36,866 bases of DNA. It comes from Eubacteriales bacterium (lineage in GTDB: Bacteria > Bacillota > Clostridia > Oscillospirales > Butyricicoccaceae). The position numbers were made by a program, and so were the translations under genes. The notes under the pieces are model-generated. The model did no database searches. It was given only the letters and a program-made list of their open reading frames with translations, and had not been told where the DNA came from. Of the stretch, positions 15,262-19,858 are shown piece by piece. Position 1 is the stretch's first letter, and each line of letters begins with the position of its first letter. Where the stretch lies: positions 1-36,866 of the forward strand of contig JAUNSG010000019.1 in assembly GCA_030539335.1 (NCBI GenBank), written 5' to 3'.

Positions 15262-15739
15262 TAGTGAGGCATTTCTGAAGAGTTTTGATCTGCTCAGGGA
15301 TATGACAAATCTGAAAGATGCGGGAACCATGGACAAAACCGACCCCCAATCGGTTCAGCAGAGGATTGAAGATTATTTTCAGATCTGTATCCAGAATGGG
15401 ACTCGTCCCCTGGTGAGTGGATTCGCTACTATGTTGGGACTCCGGCGCAAAGAGTTGTTACAAGTGCTGGCAGGTCAGAAAAACATGGGCTTTGCTGCTG
15501 AGGCAATAGATGTGGTGCAGTACTACTACAATTTGCTGGAGGTGAGCTGGGATTATGCTATGAATAATGGCGGCATTGACCGGGTCTGTGGTATTTTCCT
15601 CGGTAAGAACAATTTTGGTTATGCAGATCAGCAGGAGGTCATACATGTTGATAATCGAGCAAGCACTCCGGCTTTGTCGATGGATGAACTTGCAAAGCAG
15701 ATAGCCTCTTTGCCACCAAAAGAGCTAGAAAGTGAATGA
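15233..15739 (+). CDS. terS: Terminase small subunit
   Basis: A 168-residue protein. AAGGAAAGG five bases upstream supports ATG 15233 over the in-frame GTG at 15227. Residues about 35-80 (QQRIEDYFQICIQNGTRPLVSGFATMLGLRRKELLQVL) resemble the N-terminal helix-turn-helix of phage small terminases that recognise the packaging site. The middle is helical (AAEAIDVVQYYYNLLEVSWDYAMNNG), followed by 'GGIDRVCGIFLGKNNFGYADQQEV', typical of this terminase group, which reads '(I)FxLKNNFGYxDQ'. Unusually, the large subunit gene is about 4.1 kb further on, behind an IS element and a recombinase cassette. Confidence 0.82.
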   Translation: MARGRNGTYDSEAFLKSFDLLRDMTNLKDAGTMDKTDPQSVQQRIEDYFQICIQNGTRPLVSGFATMLGLRRKELLQVLAGQKNMGFAAEAIDVVQYYYNLLEVSWDYAMNNGGIDRVCGIFLGKNNFGYADQQEVIHVDNRASTPALSMDELAKQIASLPPKELESE

Positions 15740-15783
15740 TAATAGACGTTTAACAGGTTTTTGTTGAATGTCCGATTAAAAAG

Positions 15784-15816
15784 TAGTCAACCTAAAAAAG
15801 AATTTTAGGTTGACTA
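15784..15816 (+). terminator. 14-bp perfect hairpin after terS
   Basis: TAGTCAACCTAAAA (15784-15797) and TTTTAGGTTGACTA (15803-15816) pair perfectly around the loop AAGAA. It lies 44 bases after the terS stop. The arm itself ends in T-rich sequence, but no clean T-tract follows (ATATTTGAAACTTT). It could be a terminator or a transcript-stabilising structure; the symmetry makes either strand possible. Confidence 0.5.
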
Positions 15817-15841
15817 ATATTTGAAACTTTCTTGAAAATCC

Positions 15842-15933
15842 AGTATATGGTAAAATTCTGTGAAAACCCAGTATAGGGAATTTATTCCAAATCGTAGTAT
15901 AGAAAATTCTTTGAGGCTGTAGTATAGAGTATA
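15842..15933. repeat. Five AGTATA repeats, about 26-base spacing
   Basis: AGTATA occurs at 15842, 15870, 15896, 15921 and 15928; the first four are 28, 26 and 25 bases apart. The surrounding units are diverged (CCAGTATATGG, CCCAGTATAGGG, CGTAGTATAG, TGTAGTATAG) in AT-rich DNA. The regular spacing suggests an array of binding sites, or the remains of a tandem repeat. No gene is supported at 15740-15949. Confidence 0.45.
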
Positions 15934-15949
15934 GCAGGATGCAAGATCA

Positions 15950-16132
15950 GTGTTGTTGAAACTGGAAGAAAATACCTGCGGAGAAATCTGGCAGTACGCC
16001 GACAAGGGCCTCCGTGGGCAGGGAAGCCCAGGAAGGATTTTACAGTTGTGCGCAGACTGCGGACTTGTCCACTTGTGGAGGACAACGGAAGAAGAAACCA
16101 GATTTTGGATTGACCGAAATGTTGACTTGTAA
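15950..16132 (+). CDS. Possible 60-residue protein with CxxC motif
   Basis: An open frame from GTG 15950 with a weak AGGA site. It reads LKLEENTCGEIWQYADKGLRG then 'ILQLCADCGLVHLWRTTEEETRFWIDRNVDL', with a plausible CxxC metal-binding pair, tryptophans and a regular amphipathic C-terminal helix, so it may be a real small phage protein. It lies alone after the terS hairpin and the AGTATA repeats. No family is recognised; coding status is uncertain. Confidence 0.4.
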   Translation: MLLKLEENTCGEIWQYADKGLRGQGSPGRILQLCADCGLVHLWRTTEEETRFWIDRNVDL

Positions 16133-16134
16133 AT

Positions 16135-16150
16135 AATTTGTTAACAAATT
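16135..16150. repeat. 16-bp perfect palindrome
   Basis: AATTTGTTAACAAATT at 16135-16150 is fully self-complementary, centred on GTT|AAC. It immediately follows the stop of the possible gene at 15950-16132 and precedes the GC-rich structured stretch. It has the form of an operator for a dimeric regulator. Confidence 0.4.
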
Positions 16151-16169
16151 TTGCAGTTAATTGCCGCGC

Positions 16170-16480
16170 TGGCGTTAGGTGGGGTGGAAGGGCAAAGCGC
16201 TTGATGGTGTATCTTTGTTTTTGGCTCTCAATTCGTTCTGTGCGCGTTTTGTAGTAGTCTGAATGGGAGGATACGAATGAGATGAAATGCGGTGCTCTGA
16301 GGCATTTTGAGGCGCTTCTCGCTCCGCTGCAAGAGCACCTACTACGCGCCCGAGGATCGAGTAGGGCGGAGCAAGATAACCCGCCACGCGGATAGAGTGT
16401 ATCTGCGCTCTGCTTGCAACGGTTGCGTTGATCGGGAAAGTCTGCATACGCATTAACAGGCAAAACAAAAAGACCAGCTT
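16170..16480 (+). ncRNA. Candidate structured non-coding RNA region
   Basis: A GC-rich island within AT-rich DNA. Long-range pairing GTAGTA (16251-16256) with TACTAC (16340-16345) stacks on GGTGCTCT (16291-16298) with AGAGCACC (16332-16339), and GCGC at 16242-16245 can pair with GCGC at 16346-16349. Further hairpins are AGAGTG/CGCTCT (16394-16399, 16406-16411) and CAACG/CGTTG (16417-16421, 16426-16430). It ends at the left arm of a terminator (16464-16480) whose other arm lies beyond the IS element. The leftward frame over 16175-16468 has no ribosome binding site and lies just past that terminator, so it is less likely to be a gene. No known RNA family was recognised. Confidence 0.35.
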
Positions 16481-16521
16481 TTTTTTGGACTGTACCCGGA
16501 AAAACGGACAATGAAAAAAGA

Positions 16522-16558
16522 TACCTCCTATTGTAGAATAGAACTACAGTAGGAGGTA
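16522..16558 (+). promoter_or_regulatory. Hairpin sequestering the transposase RBS
   Basis: TACCTCCTATTGTAG (16522-16536) pairs with CTACAGTAGGAGGTA (16544-16558) over 15 positions with one mismatch and a 7-base loop. The orfA ribosome binding site AGGAGG (16551-16556) lies inside the 3' arm. RNA started outside the element would contain both arms and hide the site, a known type of insertion sequence protection against read-through expression. Confidence 0.6.
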
Positions 16559-16563
16559 TTTAC

Positions 16564-16866
16564 ATGTCAAGACAATATACACACGTAATGCAATACACAG
16601 AAGAAATATTTCAGCGAAAAGCAGCAGGAGAAACAAATCGGGAAATCGGAGAGAAGTTAGGCTTAAGTAAGAAACAGGTAAAACAGCTGGTATGTCGTGA
16701 AAATCGAAAGCGACGGCTGATAAAAAATGGATATATTCCTCGGCCTCAAGGGAGACCACGGAAGGATGCAAGGACAAAAGAAGTGAGAGAGTATGATGAA
16801 ATTATAAAGCTGAAAATGCAGGTAGAATTATTGCGAAATTTTCTGTACGAAGCTGGGAGGAGGTGA
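16564..16866 (+). CDS. IS3-family OrfA, helix-turn-helix protein
   Basis: A 100-residue protein starting at ATG 16564 with AGGAGG upstream. 'AAGETNREIGEKLGLSKKQVKQLVCRENRK' (about residues 21-50) is the HTH that recognises the element ends, followed by a basic stretch and a leucine-rich C-terminal helix (IIKLKMQVELLRNFLYEAG) that mediates oligomerisation. Near its end the canonical slippery heptamer A AAT TTT (16836-16842) lies in the right phase for a -1 shift into orfB. Confidence 0.88.
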   Translation: MSRQYTHVMQYTEEIFQRKAAGETNREIGEKLGLSKKQVKQLVCRENRKRRLIKNGYIPRPQGRPRKDARTKEVREYDEIIKLKMQVELLRNFLYEAGRR

Positions 16867-17714
16867 CGATCAAATATCGAGTTATTGAACGATTTCGAGA
16901 AATATATAGCGTTACGGATATGTGCAAATTCTTTGAAGTGTCCAGAAGCGGTTACTATGCATGGCGCAACAGACAGCAACAGGAATCCAAAGATCAATGG
17001 CTGATGCATGCAATCATAGAATGTCAAAATATCTGCAACCAAACTTATGGAATCCGTCGGGTAAAGCGTTGGATTCAGCGAAATAAGGGGAAAACAGTAA
17101 ATCTAAAGGCTATTTTACGGATTATGAGAAAGCTTGATCTTCTTGCTCAAATCCGAAGGAGAAAACCATATTCACATTACAAAAGAGCTGTGCATAAATA
17201 CAATAACATATTGCAGCGCAAATTTGATCAAAAACATGCAAACAAGTTCTGGGCTACAGACATTACTTATATTCCAACAAAGAACGGTATGCTGTACCTC
17301 TGCGTGGTTATTGATCTATGTGGTAAAATGGTAATGTCATGGAGATTGGGAAACAATATGACAGCTTCGATCGTAACAGATACCGTGCGTGATGCTCTGC
17401 AATTAGAAAAGGTCACTGATGGACTCACACTCCACAGTGACCAGGGATCTCAATACACTTCCCGTGAGTATTTCGATCTGAGTAAAGAATATCACTTTCA
17501 GCCTTCCATGTCTAGCCCTGGATGCCCATATGACAACGCTGCAATGGAAAATTTCTTTGGTACATTAAAAACTGAATGTCTGTATCGTTCGGATTATTCT
17601 ACTAAATCGGATGTTCAACGGTTGGTTTCTGAATATGTCTATTTCTATAATTTTGAACGTATTAATTTGAAAAACGGTCTCACTCCATTTGAAATCAGGA
17701 GCAAGACCGCGTAA
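16863..17714 (+). CDS. IS3-family OrfB, DDE transposase
   Basis: A 283-residue rve/DDE integrase-type protein. HTH_21-like 'VTDMCKFFEVSRSGYYAWRNR' lies at the N-terminus. The catalytic triad is visible as D in 'FWATDITYIPT', D in 'LTLHSDQGSQYTS' and E in 'PYDNAAMENFFGTLKTE'. The independent start would be GTG 16863, but AGGAGG abuts it, leaving no spacing. The frame is open upstream in -1 phase to orfA past the slippery site at 16836, so production mainly as an OrfAB fusion is likely. The family length is normal and no disruption is seen. Confidence 0.9.
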   Translation: MTIKYRVIERFREIYSVTDMCKFFEVSRSGYYAWRNRQQQESKDQWLMHAIIECQNICNQTYGIRRVKRWIQRNKGKTVNLKAILRIMRKLDLLAQIRRRKPYSHYKRAVHKYNNILQRKFDQKHANKFWATDITYIPTKNGMLYLCVVIDLCGKMVMSWRLGNNMTASIVTDTVRDALQLEKVTDGLTLHSDQGSQYTSREYFDLSKEYHFQPSMSSPGCPYDNAAMENFFGTLKTECLYRSDYSTKSDVQRLVSEYVYFYNFERINLKNGLTPFEIRSKTA

Positions 17715-17779
17715 GTTCTCGTTATTCTACGATAGGCGTTTTATTTTTCTGTCCGTTAAACCGGATACTGTCCATTTTG

Positions 17780-17796
17780 AAGCTGGTCTTTTTGTT
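17780..17796. terminator. Right arm of IS-split bidirectional terminator
   Basis: AAGCTGGTCTTTTTGTT here is the exact reverse complement of 16464-16480. Without the insertion sequence the two arms would be separated by about 5 bases (TTTTG), with an A-run before and a T-run after: an intrinsic terminator acting on both strands. It lies 10 bases beyond the stop of the leftward operon. The insertion moves the arms 1.3 kb apart and probably weakens termination. Confidence 0.6.
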
Positions 17797-17805
17797 ATTT
17801 GGCTT

Positions 17806-17910
17806 TTACCACACGCCTGCGGCGATCAGGATGACCGCAAAGGGTAGCAGCGCAATGAAAATAGCTGCTTTAATTGGGAATATGATGAGCCAATAGATGA
17901 TAGATTTCAT
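17806..17910 (-). CDS. Small membrane protein, 34 residues
   Basis: On the minus strand AAGGAGGT precedes ATG (17910). The product, MKSIIYWLIIFPIKAAIFIA followed by LLPFAVILIAAGVW, is almost entirely hydrophobic, with one or two membrane segments. It is the last gene of the leftward operon and ends 10 bases before the terminator arm. Microproteins of this kind are common in Clostridia prophages; the role is unknown. Confidence 0.55.
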   Translation of the reverse strand: MKSIIYWLIIFPIKAAIFIALLPFAVILIAAGVW

Positions 17911-17923
17911 GTTGTGTACCTCC

Positions 17924-18010
17924 TTAAACTAATAGGCTAACCAGGTGATCGGACATGGCCGCAAGAAGAATGCAGCCATAGAATAGAACGGCGGGAAGGA
18001 TGTTTTTCAT
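17924..18010 (-). CDS. Small membrane protein, 28 residues
   Basis: Minus-strand ATG at 18010, 13 bases after the stop of the 138-residue gene. The product MKNILPAVLFYGCILLAAMS followed by DHLVSLLV is mostly hydrophobic. No strong ribosome binding site is seen, so it may depend on reinitiation after the upstream gene. It precedes a second hydrophobic microprotein in the same transcript. The coding call rests on position and composition only. Confidence 0.4.
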   Translation of the reverse strand: MKNILPAVLFYGCILLAAMSDHLVSLLV

Positions 18011-18023
18011 AGCTGCTACGCCC

Positions 18024-18440
18024 TTAGAATTGCGGAACCATGTTCGGGTCGATGCTGTCCAGTTCATCCAAGATATCATGTCTCAGATTGCTGTCGACGT
18101 CTTCATACCAGTTATCTTGTACGGTAGCTAGCTCCTGTAGAATTTCTTTTCCTATGATGCAAAACAGATTGTTGCACACTTCGACCGGGTTTGAAAAGCC
18201 TGCATATCTTTCGTCAGGGTTCCCTTTTTCGTATGATTTGATATACTGGATGATTTTAGAGGTATCCTCGCTGACGTCGTTTAGTGTATACACTGCTTCT
18301 TGGTAATAGCATACATAAAAATCGGTATTGAAAGCTGTGTTATGTAGATCGTTCACACAATCGCTATAGCCTTCTTCTAATGTTTCTCTCAGTGCTTGAA
18401 TGGCGTCGGCGTACATCTCAGAATTTTTGTAGTCTAACAT
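18024..18440 (-). CDS. Conserved hypothetical phage protein, 138 residues
   Basis: GAGAGGAA upstream on the minus strand supports ATG 18440; an in-frame ATG at 18473 lies within the palindrome upstream and is less likely. Residues about 22-45 'GYSDCVNDLHNTAFNTDFYVCYYQEA' and 'SNPVEVCNNLFCIIGKEILQEL' (about 88-109) match a recurrent phage protein pattern (CDLHxxxFNTDYY... NPExVxNxxxYIxGE), possibly DUF7222-like; I do not know its function. The protein is strongly acidic and helical. It is the largest gene of the leftward operon opposite the recombinase. Confidence 0.6.
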   Translation of the reverse strand: MLDYKNSEMYADAIQALRETLEEGYSDCVNDLHNTAFNTDFYVCYYQEAVYTLNDVSEDTSKIIQYIKSYEKGNPDERYAGFSNPVEVCNNLFCIIGKEILQELATVQDNWYEDVDSNLRHDILDELDSIDPNMVPQF

Positions 18441-18469
18441 TTTACATTTCCTCTCTTGCTTTATCCGGT

Positions 18470-18500
18470 GCAAGGAGGTACAATAGTAGTACCTCCTTGC
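18470..18500. repeat. 12-bp perfect palindrome with SD/anti-SD arms
   Basis: GCAAGGAGGTAC (18470-18481) and GTACCTCCTTGC (18489-18500) pair perfectly around a 7-base loop. One arm contains the full Shine-Dalgarno AAGGAGGT and the other the 16S anti-Shine-Dalgarno ACCTCCTT, on both strands. It lies between the 33- and 138-residue genes of the leftward operon. No T-tract follows, so it is not a plain terminator. Confidence 0.5.
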
Positions 18501-18516
18501 GAGGTGTTGACATTGG

Positions 18517-18618
18517 TTACTTGGCTAGGTATTCACGGTACTCTGTTTCCGTGGCGAACAGCATTTGTTTGCCATTCACGAAGCCTATGTAACCAACTGA
18601 GGTGTAGTAGCCTTTCAA
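18517..18618 (-). CDS. Small phage protein, 33 residues, TTG start
   Basis: Minus strand, TTG start at 18618 with a strong AAGGGAGGTGAG site. The product MKGYYTSVGYIGFVNGKQML followed by FATETEYREYLAK belongs to a recognisable class of very short phage/prophage proteins with 'GYxGFxxGxxMLFATExEYxEYL'. Function unknown. It is the first gene of the leftward operon and is preceded by the promoter at 18765-18793 and an untranslated leader of about 140 bases. Confidence 0.6.
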   Translation of the reverse strand: MKGYYTSVGYIGFVNGKQMLFATETEYREYLAK

Positions 18619-18639
18619 GGTTTCTCACCTCCCTTCTTG

Positions 18640-18677
18640 AGTCCTGAGCTAGTGCAAGTAGCCCAGGACTTTTTTTA
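18640..18677 (+). terminator. Intrinsic terminator, rightward
   Basis: AGTCCTGAGCTA (18640-18651) pairs with TAGCCCAGGACT (18659-18670) with one mismatch and a 7-base loop, followed by an eight-T run (18670-18677). It stops rightward transcripts before the recombinase. Read leftward it forms part of the leader of the minus-strand operon without a T-tract. Confidence 0.75.
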
Positions 18678-18733
18678 TGTCTAAGCCCTTTCAGGCCACA
18701 GACCTTGTTAGATGTTTGTACCAGACTGACCGT

Positions 18734-18866
18734 CCGGGTGTGTGGTTTGTTGTTTTGTGATTAAAGTATATCGGGTTATATTCACAATGTCAATAATAAA
18801 TTCTTGATTAAAGTCACAAATAGACCTTGAAACATACCTAAAAGCCTCAACCACACCCCCACCCGG
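18734..18866. repeat. Inverted repeat flanking the leftward promoter
   Basis: CCGGGTGTGTGGTT (18734-18747) and AACCACACCCCCACCCGG (18849-18866) are imperfect inverted copies; the right one has four extra bases. They bracket the leftward promoter and the TGATTAAAGT repeats. They could be recombinase binding arms or part of an operator system; neither is shown. Confidence 0.4.
18765..18793 (-). promoter_or_regulatory. Consensus promoter for leftward operon
   Basis: On the minus strand TTGACA (complement of 18788-18793), a 17-base spacer, and TATACT (complement of 18765-18770) form a near-perfect sigma-A promoter directed at the 33-residue gene. The -10 and following bases read TATACTTTAATCACAAA, resembling the recombinase promoter. 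TGATTAAAGT is directly repeated at 18758-18767 and 18805-18814, which suggests operators. Confidence 0.75.
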
Positions 18867-18929
18867 GGATGCCCAGACCAGCATAGGGGCTGTAACCTCC
18901 TCGAAGAAAGAAAAAAATAAAAAAAACCC

Positions 18930-18958
18930 TTGACTGTTTATATAATCTGAGGTATACT
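18930..18958 (+). promoter_or_regulatory. Consensus promoter for the recombinase
   Basis: TTGACT (18930-18935), a 17-base spacer and TATACT (18953-18958) form a strong sigma-A promoter; GGAGGAG and the recombinase ATG follow at about 30-42 bases. TAAAGTCACA at 18958-18967 also occurs at 18809-18818, so a common regulator of both promoters is plausible. Confidence 0.8.
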
Positions 18959-18999
18959 AAAGTCACAGATCGTGGTGCACATAATAGGAGGAGAATACC

Positions 19000-19788
19000 A
19001 TGAAGAGTGTCGTAGCGTACATCCGAGTGTCTACAGACCAACAGTGCAGAGAAGATAAGTTCGGATTAGACGATCAAAAGAAAATAATTATCGACTATTG
19101 CTCTGAAAATGATATGAAGATAGTGCGCTGGATTGCGGATGAAGGTGAGTCCGGCGCGAAAGACAACCGTCCGGGCTTTGATCGCATACTTTATGGTGAT
19201 ATCACTAACCCTCCTTATGAAGCAGTTGTGGTAGCTAAGACGGATCGTGTGTCCAGAGATATTGAGATGTATTTCCACTATTCATATCTATTGAGGGTGA
19301 AAAAAGTTGAGCTTATCAGTGTGACTGAAGATTTTGGTGAGAACAAGTTTTTTGCAAACATTTTGAGATCTTTTGTCATAGCAAGTGCAGAAGCCGAACG
19401 TGAGGCCATCACGAGGCGTACTTCCGGTGGGCGCGCGATTAAATCCGCGAAGGGCGGATATTCTGGTGGAAGAGCACCAATGGGATATAAAGCCCTCGGG
19501 GGGCAGCTTGTTATTGACAAGAGAGAAGCATCCCTCGTAAGGCGGATATTCGAATTAAAGGATCAGCAAAATTTGACTCTTCGTGCGATTGCCGCTCAAG
19601 TAAACAAAGAGGGGTATACCGCTCGTAATGGTGGTGTAATATCGTACGGCGGAGTGCGAAACATTCTTGATAACCGCAAAACCTATGAGGGATGGTACCG
19701 GTATGGAAAAAACAGCGAGTGGGTAAAAGGTCAGCACGAACCGATTCTCCCACCTACGACACCTCAATCAACCGATTCTGAAAAATAA
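19000..19788 (+). CDS. Serine recombinase, short form
   Basis: A 262-residue protein with AGGAGGAG before ATG 19000 and its own promoter. Residues 1-145 are a resolvase catalytic domain: 'AYIRVSTDQQ' with Ser11 as nucleophile, 'AKTDRVSRD' and 'ASAEAEREAITRR'. Residues about 150-250 match the Recombinase domain (GRAPMGYK... LTLRAIAAQVNKEGYTARNGG... YEGWYRYG...EPIL). It stops there, without the zinc ribbon and coiled coil of large serine integrases (usually 450-600 residues). It may be a genuine short recombinase or a truncated integrase. It sits between the divergent promoter region and the large terminase. Confidence 0.88.
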   Translation: MKSVVAYIRVSTDQQCREDKFGLDDQKKIIIDYCSENDMKIVRWIADEGESGAKDNRPGFDRILYGDITNPPYEAVVVAKTDRVSRDIEMYFHYSYLLRVKKVELISVTEDFGENKFFANILRSFVIASAEAEREAITRRTSGGRAIKSAKGGYSGGRAPMGYKALGGQLVIDKREASLVRRIFELKDQQNLTLRAIAAQVNKEGYTARNGGVISYGGVRNILDNRKTYEGWYRYGKNSEWVKGQHEPILPPTTPQSTDSEK

Positions 19789-19796
19789 AAAAATAT

Positions 19797-19855
19797 AAAA
19801 ATTGAGCCTCTGAGCCTGAATTTCCTAATTTATCAGGCAAGGAGGCTCGATTTTT
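19797..19855. terminator. Bidirectional hairpin overlapping terL RBS
   Basis: AAAAATTGAGCCTC (19797-19810) pairs with GAGGCTCGATTTTT (19842-19855), 13 of 14 positions plus one G-U, with inner pairing CCTGA/TCAGG. The A-run and T-run make it look like a terminator on both strands for the recombinase gene. The terL ribosome binding site AAGGAGG (19839-19845) falls in the base of the right arm, so the same hairpin could restrict terL translation. Confidence 0.7.
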
Positions 19856-19858
19856 ATT

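Larger units (their letters stand above)
16486..17774 (+). mobile_element. IS3-family insertion sequence, apparently intact
   Basis: The left end TGGACTGTACCCGG (16486 onward) and the complement of the right end (to 17774), TGGACAGTATCCGG, form a terminal inverted repeat of about 25 bp with 5 mismatches. The element of 1289 bp carries orfA and orfB in the IS3 arrangement. The flanks are runs of T, consistent with a 3-4 base target duplication that cannot be resolved. Outside the element, AACAAAAAGACCAGCTT (16464-16480) and AAGCTGGTCTTTTTGTT (17780-17796) are perfectly complementary, so it entered the loop of a bidirectional terminator. Confidence 0.9.

Noticed and set aside
16175..16468. 97-residue leftward frame over the structured stretch
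   Set aside because: No ribosome binding site, starts just beyond the arm of a terminator on its own strand, and composition reflects GC-rich hairpins; kept only as an alternative to the ncRNA idea.
15882..16511. 209-residue leftward frame
   Set aside because: Runs across repeats, a palindrome and the end of the insertion sequence with no motif or ribosome binding site; most likely a chance frame.
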